From contig JAURWC010000081.1 of assembly GCA_030655135.1 (NCBI GenBank), forward strand, positions 1 through 64,000: a stretch of 64,000 bases of DNA, written 5' to 3'. The position numbers and the translations under genes are program-made. Positions 40,623 to 50,056 of the stretch are shown here, one piece after another. The notes under the pieces were generated by a model. The model saw only the letters and a list, made by a program, of their open reading frames with translations. It searched no databases and was not told the origin of the DNA. The DNA comes from Hyphomicrobiaceae bacterium (GTDB lineage: Bacteria; Pseudomonadota; Alphaproteobacteria; Rhizobiales; Hyphomicrobiaceae). Numbering within the stretch: position 1 is the stretch's first letter; every line of letters starts with the position of its first letter.

Positions 40623-42068
40623 ATGGAAACTCAAAGCTCAAGCGGCGTCGAGTACGAAAAGGTCGATCAATCGTACTTCGACAATCGGCAGCTGAAACGG
40701 GGGGCGGCAGGTTGGGTCCTGCTGGTCGGTCTCGGCGTTGCCTACGTGATCTCCGGCGACTACGCCGGCTGGAACTTCGGACTCGAGCAAGGTGGCTGGG
40801 GCGGTCTCATGATCGCATCGGTGCTGATGGCGCTGATGTACACCTGCATGTGCTTCGCGCTTGCGGAACTGGCGACGATCGCACCGACGGCAGGCGGCGG
40901 CTACGGCTTTGCGCGACGCGCGTTCGGACCGTGGGGCGGCTTCCTGACCGGCACGGCCATCCTCATCGAGTATGCCATCGCGCCGGCGGCGATTGCGGTA
41001 TTTATCGGCGGCTACATGAAGTCGCTGTTCGAGATCGATATCTCGCAATGGGTGATCTCGGCCAGCTTCTACGCGGTGTTTCTCGGCATCCATATTTACG
41101 GCGCCGGCGAAGCGCTGCGGCTCATCTTCGCCATTACGGCGTTGGCCGTGATCGCGCTGATCGTTTGGGTCGTGGCCATGGCGCCGTTCTTCGACAGCGC
41201 CAAGTTGTTCGACATTGCCGTCAATCCGGAAGCGGCCGGCGCTTCGCCGTTCCTGCCGTTCGGCTATTTCGGTATTTGGGCGGCCATCCCGTTCGCCATG
41301 TGGTTCTTCCTAGCGATCGAGGGCGTGCCGCTGGCGGCTGAAGAGACCAGCGATCCCAAGCGCGATCTGCCACGTGGCCTCATCGGCGGCATGTTCGTGC
41401 TGCTTGCCTTCTGCGCCCTGATCATGATCTTCGGACCCGGCGGCGTCGGTTCGGAAGCCCTGAAGACCAACACCAATCCGCTGGTGGCGGCGCTTGAACA
41501 TCCCTCGACCTATGGCGGGCCGACGTGGATCTCGAAGTTCGTCAACTTCGTCGGCCTGGCCGGTCTGATCGCCAGCTTCTTCTCCATCATCTACGCGTAC
41601 TCGCGCCTGGTGTTCGCCATGTCGCGTGCCGGCTACCTGCCGCGCGGTTTGTCGCTGACCAACGCGCGGCAGTCGCCGTGGGTAGCTTTGATCGTGCCTG
41701 GCCTCATCGGCTTCGGGCTGTCGCTGACGGAGCAAGGTGATCAGTTGATCCTGATGGCCGTGTTCGGCGCCACGATCTCCTACATCCTGATGATGGCTTC
41801 GCACATCAAGCTGCGGCTGGCCGAGCCGGGGCTGCCGCGGCCCTATGCGACGCCGGGCGGCGTTCTGACGTCAGGTATCGCGCTCGTGCTGGCAAGCATC
41901 GCCCTGGTGGCGGTGTTCCTCAGCGACAAGAAGATGGCGGTGTTTGGCACCGAGGTCAGCGTGGCGGCCCTGTCGGCCATCGCCTACGCCGTGCTCGTCG
42001 CCTACTTCGCGCTCTACAGCCGCCACCATCTGGTCGCAGCTGCTCCGGGCGAAGAAGGCGCTGCATAG
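40623..42068 (+). CDS. eat: Ethanolamine permease (APC superfamily)
   Basis: A 12-helix amino acid/polyamine/organocation transporter. The start of the first helix, GWVLLVGLGVAYVISGDYAGWNFGL, and IPFAMWFFLAIEGVPLAAEET are typical of the ethanolamine permease subfamily. 481 residues; AGGGGTGG lies before the ATG. The ethanolamine ammonia-lyase large subunit gene starts 97 bases downstream, which fixes the substrate: uptake of ethanolamine as nitrogen and carbon source. Cytoplasmic membrane. Confidence 0.93.
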   Translation: METQSSSGVEYEKVDQSYFDNRQLKRGAAGWVLLVGLGVAYVISGDYAGWNFGLEQGGWGGLMIASVLMALMYTCMCFALAELATIAPTAGGGYGFARRAFGPWGGFLTGTAILIEYAIAPAAIAVFIGGYMKSLFEIDISQWVISASFYAVFLGIHIYGAGEALRLIFAITALAVIALIVWVVAMAPFFDSAKLFDIAVNPEAAGASPFLPFGYFGIWAAIPFAMWFFLAIEGVPLAAEETSDPKRDLPRGLIGGMFVLLAFCALIMIFGPGGVGSEALKTNTNPLVAALEHPSTYGGPTWISKFVNFVGLAGLIASFFSIIYAYSRLVFAMSRAGYLPRGLSLTNARQSPWVALIVPGLIGFGLSLTEQGDQLILMAVFGATISYILMMASHIKLRLAEPGLPRPYATPGGVLTSGIALVLASIALVAVFLSDKKMAVFGTEVSVAALSAIAYAVLVAYFALYSRHHLVAAAPGEEGAA

Positions 42069-42165
42069 GCCAGCGCGGCCGGCAAGGCCCCGCTGCCTAA
42101 TGTCAAGTCTACGGCTGCCGCCTGCGATATAGTCGGCGGCAGCCAGCAACCATCCGGAGGGTTCG

Positions 42166-43554
42166 ATGCGCTATTCGCAATCGGTCGGCGGCCACAGCTA
42201 CACCTTCGAAGGCTTGCGCGAAGTCATGGCGAAGGCCAGCCCCGCGCGATCGGGCGATTATCTTGCCGGCGTTGCCGCGGGCGATGACGAAGAGCGCGTT
42301 GCGGCGCAGATGGCGCTCGCCGACGTGCCGTTGAAAACCTTTCTCGAAGATCACGTCGTGCCCTACGAGAGCGATGAGGTGACGCGCCTCATCATCGACG
42401 AGCATGACGCGGCCGCGTTTCAACCGGTATCGCATCTGACCGTCGGCGCATTTCGCGACTGGCTGTTGTCGGATGTCGCGAGTGAAACCGCGTTGTCGGC
42501 GCTGGCTCCGGGCTTGACGCCGGAGATGGCGGCGGCGGTTTCCAAGATCAGCCGCATCCAGGACCTCGTGCTGGTCTCGCAGAAGTGCCGCGTCGTAACG
42601 AAATTCAGGAATACCATCGGCCTCAAAGGCCGGCTGTCGACCCGGCTGCAGCCGAACCATCCGACCGACGACCCAACGGGCATCGCCGCCTCGATCGTCG
42701 ACGGGTTGATGTACGGCAACGGCGATGCGGTGATCGGCATTAACCCTGCCACCGATAGCATCTCGGCCGTGACGACGCTGATCGAGATGCTGGACGAGAT
42801 CATCCAACGCTATCGCATCCCGACGCAGAGCTGCATTCTGACTCACGTAACGACCTCGATCGAGGCCATCAATCGCCGCGCCCCCGTCGACCTCGTTTTC
42901 CAATCCGTGGCCGGCACCGAGGCTGCCAACAAAAGCTTCGGCATCGACCTCAAGGTGCTGCAGGAAGGCTATGACGCGGCCCAATCTTTGAAGCGCGGCA
43001 CGGTCGGCGACAACGCCATGTACTTCGAGACCGGGCAAGGCAGCGCACTGTCGGCCAATGCCCATCACAACGTCGACCAGCAGACACTCGAGGCGCGGGC
43101 CTATGCGGTGGCGCGCAAGTTCAAGCCGCTGTTGGTCAACACCGTCGTCGGCTTCATCGGGCCGGAGTATCTGTACGACGGCAAGCAGATCATCCGCGCC
43201 GGACTCGAGGATCACTTCTGCGGGAAGCTGCTCGGCGTACCGATGGGTTGTGACATCTGCTACACGAACCACGCCGAAGCCGACCAGAACGACATGGACG
43301 TTCTGCTGACGCTGCTCGGCGTCGCCGGCATCACTTTCATCATGGGCATCCCCGGTTCCGACGACATCATGCTCAACTACCAGACGACGTCGTTCCACGA
43401 TGCGCTTTACGCGCGCAAGGTGCTCGGCTCGAAGCCCGCACCGGAGTTCGAGGAATGGCTGCACGGCTCCGGCATCTTTGCACGCGGCGACGAACTCAAG
43501 CTCTCCGACGGATTGCCGCCGCCGTTCCAAAAGGCATTGGCGCACCTAGGCTAG
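42166..43554 (+). CDS. eutB: Ethanolamine ammonia-lyase large subunit
   Basis: Adenosylcobalamin-dependent enzyme that converts ethanolamine to acetaldehyde and ammonia with EutC. TIM-barrel catalytic subunit of 462 residues: LQPNHPTDDPTGIAASIVDG, TTLIEMLDEIIQRYRIPTQ, ETGQGSALSANAHHNVDQQT and GVPMGCDICYTNHAEADQND contain the substrate-binding and B12-contact residues. GGAGG lies nine bases before the ATG. It follows the permease, but the small subunit gene eutC is not next; it begins about 2.8 kb further on. No microcompartment genes or acetaldehyde dehydrogenase are in the window. Confidence 0.97.
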   Translation: MRYSQSVGGHSYTFEGLREVMAKASPARSGDYLAGVAAGDDEERVAAQMALADVPLKTFLEDHVVPYESDEVTRLIIDEHDAAAFQPVSHLTVGAFRDWLLSDVASETALSALAPGLTPEMAAAVSKISRIQDLVLVSQKCRVVTKFRNTIGLKGRLSTRLQPNHPTDDPTGIAASIVDGLMYGNGDAVIGINPATDSISAVTTLIEMLDEIIQRYRIPTQSCILTHVTTSIEAINRRAPVDLVFQSVAGTEAANKSFGIDLKVLQEGYDAAQSLKRGTVGDNAMYFETGQGSALSANAHHNVDQQTLEARAYAVARKFKPLLVNTVVGFIGPEYLYDGKQIIRAGLEDHFCGKLLGVPMGCDICYTNHAEADQNDMDVLLTLLGVAGITFIMGIPGSDDIMLNYQTTSFHDALYARKVLGSKPAPEFEEWLHGSGIFARGDELKLSDGLPPPFQKALAHLG

Positions 43555-43744
43555 CACGGGGCATCGACAGCTAACGGCGATGATCCCCGCCAAGTGCGCT
43601 CTGCAATTCCCCAGGGAACAGCGATTCCCTTAGGCTGGCGTATAGCGATTGCGGCTGCACGCGAAGCGGTGTCAACATCAGGGCTCACACTCGCCGCGAT
43701 TATGTTGAACACCGGCGTGCACCGGCGATTGAAAGGGATGAGGG

Positions 43745-44857
43745 ATGAAGATTGTAACACTGGCCCTGGCGCTGGCTTTGTCGGCACCGGCTGCGGCTTT
43801 CGCGCAAGATTTCACGACGCCCAAGTCGATGCCCGAGGCGATCACCGGCACGATGAGCGCGGAGTTCGGCACGCGCACGACCACCGACGACAAGGGCGCA
43901 CCCGCGACCGGCGCCAAGGACACCTATGCGGTCGACCTTACGTTGCTCAACTCTGTCGTGCTGCGTGGCAACGTCGTTCGTCTTCCGTGGCTGCCCAACA
44001 AACTGACCGGCACCACCGCACAAGACGGGCATCTGGCTTACGATCTCAAGACGGTGGTCAAGAACCCCGCCAACCCGAACGAAACGCGCGCACTGGGCGG
44101 CTGGGTCGGCGCCATGCGCCTCGATGGCTACGGCAAGTACTTCCTCGCCGACAGCCCCGAAGGCAAAGGCAAGATGCGCATCGCCACGGACAGCATCGGC
44201 AAGATCACGGGCTTTACGTCCGACTTCGGCGGGCAGATCCAGGGCCGCTTTCCCGAGCAGGCGGGCATCTGGGGTCTGGCCTCTCGCGCCTCCAAGAAGG
44301 TCAACAAGGTCTACCTTCGCAACGTCGGCGGAAAGTCGATCAAGCACGAAGTGGCGAATGCCGATCCGATGACGTTCGACAAAGTGGAACTGGCGCAGGG
44401 TCCGCTGGCGGGATACTCGCAAACCCGGGTCAACGGCTCGATCGACTATGATGCCGAACAAGGCATCTGGTACGTGGACGTGAAGGCCAACTACTCCAGC
44501 GAAGGCAAGGATTACACCGACCGCATGTCAGGCACGATCCGCTGGAACGAGGATGCGAACCGCAAGACCAACGGCATCGGCTGGTATGACGTCAACGTGC
44601 GGCTCAACGAGAAGATCGCCTCGGAGTCGGATGCGTTCCTGCCAGCGAATTCCACGAGTGAAGACGCGTTTTTTGCCTCCGACACTGCGGTGCCTGGCTT
44701 CACGGGCCGCATTGACTACGTCGACAAGATGGAAGGTGAAACGGTGACGTCGTCGAAGGTGACGTACAAGGTCGCCGCGACAGAGGCGTCGAAGATCCAG
44801 GTGGCGAACCTCGCCAAGATCCTGATGCTCATGATCGGCCCGTTCAACGACGAGTAG
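43745..44857 (+). CDS. Secreted protein of unknown function
   Basis: A clear signal peptide (MKIVTLALALALSAPAAAFAQ) is followed by about 350 residues dominated by beta-prone segments (YAVDLTLLNSVVLRGNVVRL, KMRIATDSIGKITGFTSDFGG, RVNGSIDYDAEQGIWYVDV, RMSGTIRWNEDANRKTNGIG, YDVNVRLNE). No Cys in the mature part, no catalytic motif recognised. Probably a soluble or outer-surface periplasmic protein; a lipid- or polymer-binding beta fold is possible. It lies between eutB and eutC on the same strand, so cotranscription with the ethanolamine genes is possible but unproven. Confidence 0.8.
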   Translation: MKIVTLALALALSAPAAAFAQDFTTPKSMPEAITGTMSAEFGTRTTTDDKGAPATGAKDTYAVDLTLLNSVVLRGNVVRLPWLPNKLTGTTAQDGHLAYDLKTVVKNPANPNETRALGGWVGAMRLDGYGKYFLADSPEGKGKMRIATDSIGKITGFTSDFGGQIQGRFPEQAGIWGLASRASKKVNKVYLRNVGGKSIKHEVANADPMTFDKVELAQGPLAGYSQTRVNGSIDYDAEQGIWYVDVKANYSSEGKDYTDRMSGTIRWNEDANRKTNGIGWYDVNVRLNEKIASESDAFLPANSTSEDAFFASDTAVPGFTGRIDYVDKMEGETVTSSKVTYKVAATEASKIQVANLAKILMLMIGPFNDE

Positions 44858-44927
44858 TCGTTACAGGCTCACGACGCACAACAAAGGGTGGGCCGGGCTC
44901 AGTGTCCGGCTCTTCGTCGTTCAGGCA

Positions 44928-45698
44928 TTAAAGATCCAGCAGCGTCGCGAAGTCGTCGGCGACGGTCTTGCGCAGCAGCGCACTGTAGCGGGCGTAGGCG
45001 GCATGGCCGCGGGCGATGCGGCCGAAGTGGGGAACGACGCCGTTGCGGATCGGCTGAAAAACGATCGGCATCGATACCGGCGACAGGTGCGAGCCGCGGC
45101 CCGCTTGCAGCGTGGTGATGATGCCGTGCATTTCGCCGGTGATGACGGGGCGGGCGACGAGGATCAGCCGGTATTGCCCGTGCCGGTTCGTCACGAAATA
45201 GATGTGGCCGGACTGCTGGGGCACGGAAACGCTGCCGTACTGCGAGAAGTCGGAATCCATGCGCTCCTTCTCGGTGAAGGTGAGGCGGCCGGTCGTTTCA
45301 TCCCACGTGACGTCGGTGCGATAGGCATAGATGGCGCCACGCTCGCCGAGTGACGGACGCAGCGTCAGGAAGGCGCCTTCCAGCCACGTCACGGCGGCAC
45401 GGCCGTAGTTGCCCAGGTCATCGGGTGCGGTGTGAGCGCCGTTGCTGCCGGCTGCTCCATTGCTTGGCTTGGGGCGCAGCGAGACGCCCAGCACCTCCTC
45501 CAGCCGGACGATGCTCGCCAGCGTAAAGGGGCGCCGTCCAGACAAAGCCTTCTCCAACGTCGACAGGGAGATGCGGGCATCGGCGGCGAGCGCCTGCCGA
45601 GACAGGTGGCGGCGGGCGATTTCTTCACGCACGCGTTCGGCAAGCGCGTTGTTGTCGAATGCCGCGGCGCGGCGGCCACTGTTGGCGTCAGTCGTCAT
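44928..45698 (-). CDS. XRE-type helix-turn-helix transcriptional regulator
   Basis: The N-terminal HTH (residues about 15-70) reads LAERVREEIARRHLSRQALA, ADARISLSTLEKALSGRRPF and TLASIVRLEEVLGVSLR, a lambda-repressor-like domain. The C-terminal 150 residues form a separate ligand- or effector-like domain (RAAVTWLEGAFLTLRPSL, RLTFTEKERMDSDFSQYGSV, SGHIYFVTNRHGQYRLILV). ATG 45698 (MTTDANSGRR) gives 256 residues; the frame is open to 45800. It stands between eutB and eutC in reverse orientation and may regulate the flanking genes, which is inference. Confidence 0.85.
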   Translation of the reverse strand: MTTDANSGRRAAAFDNNALAERVREEIARRHLSRQALAADARISLSTLEKALSGRRPFTLASIVRLEEVLGVSLRPKPSNGAAGSNGAHTAPDDLGNYGRAAVTWLEGAFLTLRPSLGERGAIYAYRTDVTWDETTGRLTFTEKERMDSDFSQYGSVSVPQQSGHIYFVTNRHGQYRLILVARPVITGEMHGIITTLQAGRGSHLSPVSMPIVFQPIRNGVVPHFGRIARGHAAYARYSALLRKTVADDFATLLDL

Positions 45699-45870
45699 CA
45701 CGTCGTTCCCTAGCGGCGTCCCGGACCCCCACTGGACATATCCGCACATCGCGTCAGCGGCAAGGCGCGCGCTGCCGGGCGGCGGCGGAACAAGCGGCAA
45801 CGATCCGGTCGCCAGCCTGCAGCAGCTGCCAGATCCTCCAGGCTTCTCACAGCCTTACCGGAGGACACCC

Positions 45871-46062
45871 ATGCCAGACCCCATGCTTTCCGAGCCATTC
45901 GTACAACGCCCGGCTCCGCGCTGCCTGACGGAACGTCCGCAGCCGCACGCAGCCGGCGTTCTCAGCCGCCCTCACCTGCGGCGCGCGACATGGCCGCTGC
46001 GCGCCTCGTTCGAACAGTGGGCCCTGCGGCTGCTGCAAGTGCGCAGCACCAACGGTCGTTGA
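45871..46062 (+). CDS. Small ORF (63 residues) with strong ribosome site
   Basis: CCGGAGGACACCC directly precedes the ATG at 45871, an ideal Shine-Dalgarno. The peptide (MPDPMLSEPFVQRPAPRCLT ... LRASFEQWALRLLQVR) is Pro/Arg-rich with an amphipathic C-terminal helix; no family recognised. It diverges from the XRE regulator. A real small gene is plausible, but a neutral ORF cannot be excluded. Confidence 0.4.
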   Translation: MPDPMLSEPFVQRPAPRCLTERPQPHAAGVLSRPHLRRATWPLRASFEQWALRLLQVRSTNGR

Positions 46063-46098
46063 GGCGGCATCGCGCATTGCCATCATCAATCCCCCGCG

Positions 46099-46310
46099 CA
46101 GCCCATAGGATCGCGCATTCCCCGCGACATGCTGCGCTGCTTGGCCGCCGGCCCATCGACGCTGGGGCACGATGTCGATTTGATCGACGGCCACGTCGAC
46201 GACTGCCGCTAGCGGACGTCGTTTCGCGGGTCACCGCTCTGGCGCCCGATGCAATCCTGATTGGCCCATAACGGTTCGACTTCTGCCCTGTCCCACGGGT
46301 CGCTCTCCTC
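46099..46310 (+). pseudogene. Frameshifted fragment of a B12-binding (radical-SAM-associated) domain
   Basis: Three reading frames in succession give pieces of what looks like one protein. PAQPIGSRIPRDMLRCLAAG then LGHDVDLIDGHVDD reads to a TAG at 46210. A one-base shift gives PLADVVSRVTALAPDAILIG to a TAA at 46268. A further shift gives HNGSTSALSHG. Joined, this follows the N-terminal cobalamin-binding pattern of radical SAM proteins (PPxxPxG, GHDVxLID, PDxxLIG, GSTSA). No radical SAM part follows. Weak but consistent evidence of a decayed gene just upstream of eutC. Confidence 0.35.
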
Positions 46311-46382
46311 CGATAAGACGGCTTAACGCCGCCGCGGACGGGTGCTAGCCTTCCGTGACTGCCTCGCTTTCGGGAGTTCTCA

Positions 46383-47198
46383 ATGACGAATGACAACCGG
46401 CCGATCGTCGTCTCCAATCCCTGGGGCAAGTTGAGGCAATACACGCCGGCGCGGATTGCGCTTGGCCGGTCCGGCACCAGCCTGCCGACGAAGCCGCACC
46501 TGGAATTTCAGCTGGCGCATGCGCGAGCACGCAACGCCGTGCATCACGAGTTGGATACGGCCACCCTGCAGGCGGCGCTGGAGAAGCGCGGGTTGAAATT
46601 CGAACTGTTGCATAGCGCCGCCGGCAACCGGCCCGTTTACCTGCAGCGGCCCGACAAGGGGCGGCGGCTCGACGACGACAGCCGCACAAAATTGGAATCG
46701 CACACGCGGCCGGCTACATCCTATGATGTCGCCTTCGTCATCGGAGATGGCCTGTCGTCGTTCGCGATCGAAGAGAATGCGGCGGCCTTCCTCGACGTCA
46801 TGCTGCCGAAGCTGAAAGAGCACGGCTGGAGCGTTGCGCCGCTGGTCATCGTCAAAGAGGCCCGCGTGGCCGTGGGCGACGAGGTCGGTCAAATATTGGG
46901 CGCCCAGATGGTGGTGGTGCTGATCGGCGAGCGGCCCGGCTTGTCCTCACCCGACAGCATGGGCATCTACCTGACCTACAGCCCACGCGTCGGCATGACC
47001 GACGAAAGCCGCAACTGTATTTCCAACGTGCGCAAGGAAGGCCTTAGCTATGCCGGTGCCGCGCACAAGCTCGGCTACCTAATGACCGAAGCGCGCGCCC
47101 GTAAGCTGTCTGGCGTCAACCTCAAGGATGAAGCGGACGCGCCGGCCGAGGTGACAGGACCGGCGCAGGGCGACAACTTCCTGATCGACCGGGACTGA
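46383..47198 (+). CDS. eutC: Ethanolamine ammonia-lyase small subunit
   Basis: Forms the cobalamin-binding interface with EutB. Family features: [20 protein letters not shown] and [23 protein letters not shown] at the N-terminus, [21 protein letters not shown] in the middle and [21 protein letters not shown] then [20 protein letters not shown] near the C-terminus. GGGAG is six bases before the ATG. 271 residues. Its distance from eutB is unusual, since the two are normally adjacent. Confidence 0.96.
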   Translation: MTNDNRPIVVSNPWGKLRQYTPARIALGRSGTSLPTKPHLEFQLAHARARNAVHHELDTATLQAALEKRGLKFELLHSAAGNRPVYLQRPDKGRRLDDDSRTKLESHTRPATSYDVAFVIGDGLSSFAIEENAAAFLDVMLPKLKEHGWSVAPLVIVKEARVAVGDEVGQILGAQMVVVLIGERPGLSSPDSMGIYLTYSPRVGMTDESRNCISNVRKEGLSYAGAAHKLGYLMTEARARKLSGVNLKDEADAPAEVTGPAQGDNFLIDRD

Positions 47199-47220
47199 TC
47201 ATGCACGGAACGGCGCAGCG

Positions 47221-47673
47221 CTACTCAGCCAGGTCCTGGATGATGTAGCGGTGGAACGACGTTTTCTTGATACCCTTCTCGCTGCGGGCAAAGCTGCGCA
47301 CCGAAATTCCGGCCTCGTGGACGGTTTCCGGGCTGCCGGACACGAGCGGGTGCCACCAGGCGAGGCTGCGGCCGTCGGCCATCCGGACGTAGGCGCAGCT
47401 CGGGGGCAGCCAATCCAGCTTCTTCAGACTTTCTGGATCGATGGTCAGGCAGTCGTGCATTACCTTGTGGCGGTTCTTGTAATCGCGGCAGCGGCAGGAG
47501 CCGACGTCGAGCAGCGAACAGGCCAGCCGGGTCGTATAGACTTCGTCGGTATCCTCGTCTTCCAGCTTGATCAGGCAGCAGCGGCCGCAGCCGTCGCACA
47601 GCTTGTCCCATTCTTCAGGGGACATTTCCTCCAGGGTCTTTACTTCCCAGAATGGCTTTGCTTCTTGCGCCAA
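47221..47673 (-). CDS. YcgN-family cysteine-cluster protein (UPF0260)
   Basis: Cys-rich metal-binding signature: [40 protein letters not shown] and [20 protein letters not shown]. The family is found widely in proteobacteria with no proven function; the cluster suggests bound iron or zinc. TTG 47673 is chosen because GAGAGG lies seven bases upstream and translation then begins just before the conserved [12 protein letters not shown]; a GTG at 47718 would add 15 residues. Convergent with eutC. Confidence 0.9.
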   Translation of the reverse strand: MAQEAKPFWEVKTLEEMSPEEWDKLCDGCGRCCLIKLEDEDTDEVYTTRLACSLLDVGSCRCRDYKNRHKVMHDCLTIDPESLKKLDWLPPSCAYVRMADGRSLAWWHPLVSGSPETVHEAGISVRSFARSEKGIKKTSFHRYIIQDLAE

Positions 47674-47812
47674 AACTCGCCTCTCGCGTGCTGCGTGCAA
47701 AGGATGATAAATAACCACAATCTGATGGTCGGTTGATTCCGGCCGCGCTCTTCAGGTGCTATGAGAGCGGTCACCCCGACATCACTTTCGACTTGAGACG
47801 GAGCTTTACGCT

Positions 47813-50056
47813 TTGAGCGACTGGTTCTTCAAGCAAGGCGACCGCGACAAAGTCATCAACTGGCTCGGAATCGACGCCAAGATCGACTCGACCATCGCCG
47901 ACACGTGGGCGCTGTGCAAGGACTACTGGAACGCAGGGTCGAGCTTTTTTGCACGCTTTCGCCTGTACGGCTGGCGCCGCCTACTGAACGAATTCGCCTC
48001 TGAAGCCTTCACTCTGGGTGTCGGCGGCTTCATCGTGCTGTACGCGCTGGCACTGCCGGCGCTGCTGGAATTCGACGAGAACAAGTTTCTGACCGGCCGG
48101 TATTCCGTCAAGTTCCTCGACAAGGCCGGCAACGAGATCGGCGCGCGCGGTATCCTCCACAACGATGCGGTGCCGCTCGAGGAGATCCCGGATTCCGTCA
48201 TCAAGGCGACGATGGCGACCGAAGACCGGCGCTTCTTCGAGCACTACGGCATCGACGTTCTAGGAACGATGCGCGCGCTGATCGAAAACCTGCGCGCCAA
48301 CGACGTGGTGCAGGGCGGCTCATCGCTGACGCAGCAGCTGGCCAAGAACCTGTTCCTGTCTTCGGAGCGGTCGCTGCAGCGGAAAATCAAGGAAGTGTTC
48401 CTGTCGTTTCTGCTGGAATCGCGCTTTACCAAGCGCGAGATCCTGAAGATGTATCTTGATCATGCGTACATGGGCGGCGGCGCGTTCGGCGTGGAAGCGG
48501 CTGCGCAGTACTACTTCGGCAAATCGATCCGCGACGTGAACCTGGCCGAGGCCGCCATGCTGGCCGGCCTCTATAAGGCGCCGACGAAGTACGCGCCGCA
48601 CGTCAACTTGCCGGCCTCGCGCGCGCGAACAAACGAAGTGCTGTCCAACCTGGTGGAAAGCGGCTTCTACACGCCCGCGCAGGTGCACGAGGCCAGGCTG
48701 CATCCGGCAAAAATCATCGAGACGCGTTCGACATCCAGCCCTGACTGGTACCTCGACTGGGCTTTCGAGGAAGTTCAGCGGATCATGGAGGGCAAGCATC
48801 AGTACGTGCTTACGGTCCGCACTACCGTCGACTCCACGCTGCAGCGCCAGGCCGACGACGCCGTGATCTCCAATATTCGCGACCAGGGGCGCTCCAGCCG
48901 CTACAAGTCCGGTGCGTTCGTCGCGCTCGAAACCGACGGTGCCGTGCGCGCCATGGTGGGCGGGCCGGACTATGGCGAGAGCCAGTTCAATCGCGCCACG
49001 CACGCCAAGCGGCAGCCGGGTTCGTCGTTCAAGGTATACGTCTATGCTACGGCGCTGGAGAACGGCTATACGCCAAACCAGATGGTTCGCGACAGTTCGC
49101 GCTCGTGCGGACGCTGGCATCCGCAGAACTACAGCGGCAGCCACGGCGGCGGCGGGCGGGTGCCGTTGTGGAAGGCGTTGGCGGACTCGTTGAATACGGT
49201 TGCGGCGGAACTGTCTTTTGCGGTCGGGCGCGAAAAAGTCATCGAGATGACGAAGCGGCTCGGCATCAGCGGTATCCGCAAGAGCTGTTCGATGGCGCTC
49301 GGCGACTATGGCATCACGCCGCTGGAGCATGCCGGCGGCATCGCCACCTTTGCCAACGGCGGCAAGAGCGCGACGCCTTACGCCGCGCTTGAGATCTTCA
49401 ATTCCAAGGGTGAACTGGTTTACAGCCGCGAGCGCGACGAGCCGCCAGCGCCGCAGTTGATGGAGCCGAAGGTCGCCGAAATGATGAACCAGATGATGGA
49501 AAAGGTCATCACCGAGGGTACCGGCAAGAGGGCCGGGTTGGACTTCACCAACGTCGTCGGCAAGACCGGCACCAGTACGGGTCCGAACGACGTTTGGTTC
49601 GTGGGCTTCACCGGCAAGTATGTCGGCGTCGTCTGGCTTGGCAATGACGACAACAGGCCGATGCAAAGCGGCACGACAGGCGGCCAGATGGCGGCACCGT
49701 TGTGGCACTCCATCATGTCGGTTGCGCACACGAACATGAACATCCCGACCATTCCCGGCCTGCAGCCGCATCCGACGCAGGTGGCTGAACAGGCACGCAT
49801 CGCGCAGCTGAGGGAGAGCGACCCCAACTACGCGGCACAGGAAGCAGCCGGCGACACGAAGGCGACGAGCCTGATGCCGGACACGGCGCGGGAGACGCTG
49901 AAAAGAATTGCCGCGTCGCTGCGCAAGGCTGGTGGTATCGCCGATCCGGCGCCGGCAGATCCCAATGCGCCGGCCCCGGCCAAGAAGGATGATCGGGCAT
50001 CGCTCGGCCAGCCGCCCGAGACGGCACGGCCGGCCAATGCGACGGCGGCCCGCTGA
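47813..50056 (+). CDS. Class A penicillin-binding protein (transglycosylase/transpeptidase, PBP1A family)
   Basis: Polymerises lipid II and cross-links peptidoglycan. An unusually long cytoplasmic N-terminus of about 70 residues precedes the single membrane helix (LGVGGFIVLYALALPALLEF). The GT51 domain shows ATEDRRFFEHYGIDVLGT, QGGSSLTQQLAKNLFLS and YLDHAYMGGGAFGVEAAA. The transpeptidase domain has S404-x-x-K407 (PGSSFK), SLNT as the second motif and GKTGTST as the third. The C-terminal tail is Ala/Pro-rich. Start TTG with GGAG upstream. Its stop overlaps the next ATG by one base, so it forms an operon with the DUF1214 and DUF1254 genes. Confidence 0.95.
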   Translation: MSDWFFKQGDRDKVINWLGIDAKIDSTIADTWALCKDYWNAGSSFFARFRLYGWRRLLNEFASEAFTLGVGGFIVLYALALPALLEFDENKFLTGRYSVKFLDKAGNEIGARGILHNDAVPLEEIPDSVIKATMATEDRRFFEHYGIDVLGTMRALIENLRANDVVQGGSSLTQQLAKNLFLSSERSLQRKIKEVFLSFLLESRFTKREILKMYLDHAYMGGGAFGVEAAAQYYFGKSIRDVNLAEAAMLAGLYKAPTKYAPHVNLPASRARTNEVLSNLVESGFYTPAQVHEARLHPAKIIETRSTSSPDWYLDWAFEEVQRIMEGKHQYVLTVRTTVDSTLQRQADDAVISNIRDQGRSSRYKSGAFVALETDGAVRAMVGGPDYGESQFNRATHAKRQPGSSFKVYVYATALENGYTPNQMVRDSSRSCGRWHPQNYSGSHGGGGRVPLWKALADSLNTVAAELSFAVGREKVIEMTKRLGISGIRKSCSMALGDYGITPLEHAGGIATFANGGKSATPYAALEIFNSKGELVYSRERDEPPAPQLMEPKVAEMMNQMMEKVITEGTGKRAGLDFTNVVGKTGTSTGPNDVWFVGFTGKYVGVVWLGNDDNRPMQSGTTGGQMAAPLWHSIMSVAHTNMNIPTIPGLQPHPTQVAEQARIAQLRESDPNYAAQEAAGDTKATSLMPDTARETLKRIAASLRKAGGIADPAPADPNAPAPAKKDDRASLGQPPETARPANATAAR

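Noticed and set aside
42069-42165. Cobalamin riboswitch ahead of eutB
   Set aside because: The 97-base gap is too short and lacks any B12-box-like sequence.
42109-43545. 478-codon open frame opposite eutB
   Set aside because: Antisense shadow; no ribosome site and no recognisable protein features.
48320-49771. 483-codon open frame opposite the penicillin-binding protein
   Set aside because: Antisense shadow of a gene with all its active-site motifs in place.
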